Assembly: GCF_016741815.1 (NCBI RefSeq)
Contig: NZ_JAERRJ010000012.1
Location: forward strand, 248,001 to 312,000
Direction of reading: 5' to 3'
DNA length: 64,000 nucleotides
DNA from: Nocardia acididurans
GTDB taxonomy: Bacteria > Actinomycetota > Actinomycetes > Mycobacteriales > Mycobacteriaceae
The position numbers and the translations under genes are program-made. The notes under the pieces are model-generated. The model was not told the origin of the DNA. It did not search any database and saw only the letters and a list, made by a program, of their open reading frames with translations. Shown piece by piece: positions 61,629 through 64,000 of this stretch (within the stretch, counting starts at the first letter, position 1; each line of letters starts with the position of its first letter).

Positions 61629-62436
61629 CGCACGACCCTCCGCACTCGCGCCCTACCGCGCGGTACTCGCCTCCCGGCTGCGCGCCCAGCGCGCCTACCC
61701 GCTGTCCTTCGCCACCGATGTACTCAGCGCCTTCCTCATCGGACTGCTGGAATTCGCCGAGATGTGGGTGATCTTCAGCAATGTGCCGCAACTCGGCGGC
61801 CTCGACCTGGACGGCATGCTGCTGCTCTACGGGCTGAGCAATACGTCCTTCGCCATCGCCGACATGCTCGTCGGGCACGCCGACACCCTGCCGACCTACA
61901 TCCGGATGGGCAAGCTGGATGCCTTCTACCTGCGCCCCCAACCCCTGCTGCTGCAGCTCATGACCAGCGATATCGCGCTACGCCGGGTGGCCCGCATCGC
62001 CGTGGCGGCCACCGTGCTGGGGCTCGGCATGGCACGCAACGACATCGACTGGAGCGCGGGCAATCTCGCGCTGTTCGCCCTCACGCTGCTGTCCGGGATC
62101 GCCATCTTCGCCGGTCTGTTCATCTGCGCGGCGGGGGTGCAGTTCTTCCTCATCGACGGATCCGAGATGACCAATGCCTTCACCTACGGCGGGTCCTACG
62201 CGTCCATGCAACCCACCTCGGTCTTCCCCACCCCGATGAAGCTCATCTTCGGATTCCTGATTCCGGTCGCCTTCACCTCCTATCTGCCCAGCATCGAATT
62301 ACTCGGCATACCCGGGCCGGCACTGCTGCCGGGCTGGCTGGCCTGGGCCTCGCCGCTGGCGGCGCTGTGGGTGTGGGTGGCGGCGCTGTGCGCATGGCGG
62401 ATCGGCACCAGGCACTATCAAGGAGGCGGCGGATGA
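61621..62436 (+). CDS. ABC-2 family permease, subunit 2
   Basis: A 271-residue second permease of the same class, with six helices (YPLSFATDVLSAFLIGLLEFAEMWVIF, LALFALTLLSGIAIFAGLFICAAGVQFFLIDGSE as landmarks) and the family segment TYIRMGKLDAFYLRPQPLLLQLM, corresponding to DFLRPIDPQF in subunit 1. Starts with GTG 61621 inside the end of subunit 1; its own TGA overlaps the ATG of the ATPase gene (ATGA at 62433-62436). The two permeases probably form a heterodimeric channel. Confidence 0.87.
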   Translation: MADARPSALAPYRAVLASRLRAQRAYPLSFATDVLSAFLIGLLEFAEMWVIFSNVPQLGGLDLDGMLLLYGLSNTSFAIADMLVGHADTLPTYIRMGKLDAFYLRPQPLLLQLMTSDIALRRVARIAVAATVLGLGMARNDIDWSAGNLALFALTLLSGIAIFAGLFICAAGVQFFLIDGSEMTNAFTYGGSYASMQPTSVFPTPMKLIFGFLIPVAFTSYLPSIELLGIPGPALLPGWLAWASPLAALWVWVAALCAWRIGTRHYQGGGG

Positions 62437-63422
62437 TCGGTAGGGACGCGGTTGTCGATATCCAGGGGCTGACACGGACATTCGTGCTCAACCGCAAGGA
62501 CGGACGATGGCGGCGGCGACGCGAGCTGCTGACCGCGGTGGACGATATGACCTTCCGCATCGAGCGCGGCGCGGCCGTCGGATATATCGGAGCCAACGGC
62601 GCGGGCAAGTCCACCACCATCAAGATGATCACCGGAATCCTGGTGCCCAGCGCGGGATCCCTGCGCACCTGCGGCCTGGACCCGGTGCGGCAGCGACGTG
62701 ACCTGGCCGGGCGGATCGGCGTGGTGTTCGGGCAGCGGTCGCAGCTGTGGTGGGATCTGCCGCTACGCGAATCGTTTTCGATTCTGGCCGCCATTCACCG
62801 GCTGCCCCCGGACGCGGCGACCCGGCGCACGGACGAACTGGTCGAACAGCTGGAAATGGGCGGCACCCTGGACACCCCGGTGCGGCAGCTCTCGCTCGGG
62901 CAGCGCATGCGCGCGGAAGTGGCCGCGGCCCTGCTGCATTCACCCGAGCTGGTGATCCTGGACGAGCCGACAATCGGGCTGGACGTGCTGTCCAAACAGC
63001 GATTGCGGGAATTCCTGCGACACGAGCGCACCGAACGCGGCACCACCCTGCTGCTCACCACCCACGATATGGGCGATATCGAGCGGCTGTGCGAACGCGT
63101 ACTGGTGGTGGACCACGGGCGGCTGGTGTACGACGGTTCGCTCACCGGCCTGGCCGCCACCGTGGGCGAATATCGGGTGCTGACCGTCGATCTCGCCGAA
63201 CCCACCCCCGACCTCACCGACCTGCCGGGGGCGAAACTGCTCGGCAGCGAAGGCGCGGGCATGCGGCAGCGCCTCGCCTTCGATACCGAGATCACCACGG
63301 CCGCACAGCTTCTCGCCGCCGTGTCGGCGCGCGCGGAGGTGCGGGACCTGTCCATCGAGGAACCCGATATCGAAGACGTGGTGCGACGCATCTACGAGAC
63401 CGCCGCCAATCCACTGCGCTGA
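62433..63422 (+). CDS. ABC exporter ATP-binding protein (heterodimeric ABC-2 system)
   Basis: A 329-residue ATPase: Walker A GANGAGKSTTIKM (about residue 47), signature LSLGQRMRAEVAAALLHSP, Walker B LVILDEPTIGLDV and switch TTHDM. RIGVVFGQRSQLWWDLPLRESF is the characteristic Q-loop region of the class that serves DUF990-type permease pairs. AGGAGG precedes ATG 62433, which overlaps subunit 2. The three genes form a complete exporter; the run ends here, and no regulator is attached. Confidence 0.92.
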   Translation: MIGRDAVVDIQGLTRTFVLNRKDGRWRRRRELLTAVDDMTFRIERGAAVGYIGANGAGKSTTIKMITGILVPSAGSLRTCGLDPVRQRRDLAGRIGVVFGQRSQLWWDLPLRESFSILAAIHRLPPDAATRRTDELVEQLEMGGTLDTPVRQLSLGQRMRAEVAAALLHSPELVILDEPTIGLDVLSKQRLREFLRHERTERGTTLLLTTHDMGDIERLCERVLVVDHGRLVYDGSLTGLAATVGEYRVLTVDLAEPTPDLTDLPGAKLLGSEGAGMRQRLAFDTEITTAAQLLAAVSARAEVRDLSIEEPDIEDVVRRIYETAANPLR

Positions 63423-63664
63423 CCCGGCGGCGAATTGGCGGTCCGCGCCGTTTGTTCATCGCATTGTTTCCAATATGTCCCGATGATCACATCCAGAACT
63501 CACCCGGCGTGAGCACATTTGTAATAGCGCATGCGGCAAGGAGTTCCACGGACCACAACATTCGGCTTCGAATTGCGGACCACCCCAACCTGTGCAACGT
63601 TTGCTGACAGTAATTTTCGTGCCCGGCGGGGACCGGGTGCGACGGCATTTCTCGGGAGTGAGTG

Positions 63665-64000
63665 GTGGATTTGCGTCCGGCGTATTTGTTGCCACGCGGT
63701 AACAAGAAGCTCACCCCCGCAGTGGGATTCATCCGGCCGCGCACTATTCGCGCGCGACTGCGGCGAATTCTGATCGTCTCGGTGGCATTGGTACTGGGAC
63801 TACTCGCGATCATCGTCTTTCAGGAATCGCAGCGGTACCGAGAAACCGGATCCACCGCGCACGCCGTCGAACTCGCCTTGGCCGCACAGGATCTCGTGCA
63901 CGAAATGCAGCGCGAGCGCGGACTCACCAACGGCCTGCTCGGCGGGGACAGCGCGCTGCGCCAAGCCGTCGCCGATCAGCGCCTCGCCACCGACTTCGCG
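63665..64000 (+). CDS. nitrate/nitrite-sensing-domain sensor protein, 3' end outside window
   Basis: The first 112 residues of a membrane sensor. GTG 63665 follows GGGAG by six bases; GTG 63662 is an alternative. After a basic N-terminus (RPRTIRARLRR) comes a membrane helix (ILIVSVALVLGLLAIIVF, about 39-56) and the start of an extracellular helical domain: ALAAQDLVHEMQRERGLTNGLLGGD. The LVHEMQRERGLT motif marks the NIT (nitrate- and nitrite-sensing) domain. In actinobacteria such proteins are usually histidine kinases heading a conservon (roadblock, DUF742, GTPase), so those genes are expected beyond 64000. The kinase part is not visible here. Confidence 0.8.
   Translation, partial: MDLRPAYLLPRGNKKLTPAVGFIRPRTIRARLRRILIVSVALVLGLLAIIVFQESQRYRETGSTAHAVELALAAQDLVHEMQRERGLTNGLLGGDSALRQAVADQRLATDFA

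Overview
The window is high-GC DNA with dense, often overlapping genes (ATGA, GTGA and TTGA junctions) and frequent GTG or TTG starts. It carries Nocardia/Mycobacterium-type genes: GlbO, an L-GDH180-class NAD-glutamate dehydrogenase, EttA next to a second SSB, CtaJ, a CopD-CtaG fusion and PASTA-less receptor kinases. A Nocardia-like mycolic-acid actinobacterium is the best guess. No rRNA, insertion sequence or CRISPR array was seen.

Left block, about 1-20.3 kb: a conserved backbone that follows, from memory, the M. tuberculosis Rv2469c-Rv2478c neighbourhood (HNH protein, glbO, aglA-like GH13, thioesterase, gdh, ettA, ssb-like). It is preceded by a two-gene clpP operon whose second product has lost the catalytic serine, with a ClgR-like regulator opposite. 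An XRE-cupin/AzlCD exporter module is inserted in the block. A PLP dehydratase and a CopD-CtaG protein close it, and a tRNA-Arg(TCT) follows. Directly after the tRNA lies decayed DNA: a frameshifted DUF4143 ATPase and a 39-base scrap of a second copy.

Middle block, about 22-31 kb: accessory regulatory and metabolic genes. These are a NarL-type two-component pair with a divergent DUF418-type membrane protein, an HxlR regulator sharing a clear double operator with an AhpD-like gene, a tautomerase-like protein, a GlxA regulator, a terpene synthase with an altered Asp-rich motif, and a PAS-GGDEF protein.

The most interesting segment is 34.2-41.0 kb. It is a five-gene, translationally coupled minus-strand operon (STM4015, STM4014, STM4013, STM4012 and STM4011 families: LRR-like protein, ATP-grasp-like protein, alkaline-phosphatase-fold hydrolase, two radical SAM enzymes). 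Divergent from it are a small His-motif protein and a DUF6745 protein. The set looks like one biochemical system of unknown product.

Right block, 41-64 kb: a lipoprotein, an erythromycin-esterase homologue lacking active-site histidines, a PhnZ-type HD oxygenase without other phosphonate genes, two DUF2236 (MpaB/Lcp-type) oxygenases, a GAP-family membrane protein, an alkyl sulfatase and a LysR regulator. Then come an ABC exporter with its own two-component system (with a small ORF wedged between kinase and regulator), an SsuD-like monooxygenase, two tandem receptor Ser/Thr kinases sharing a near-identical gene-conversion-like tract, an orphan EctB, a three-gene ABC-2 exporter and the start of a nitrate/nitrite-sensing-domain membrane protein cut by the window edge.
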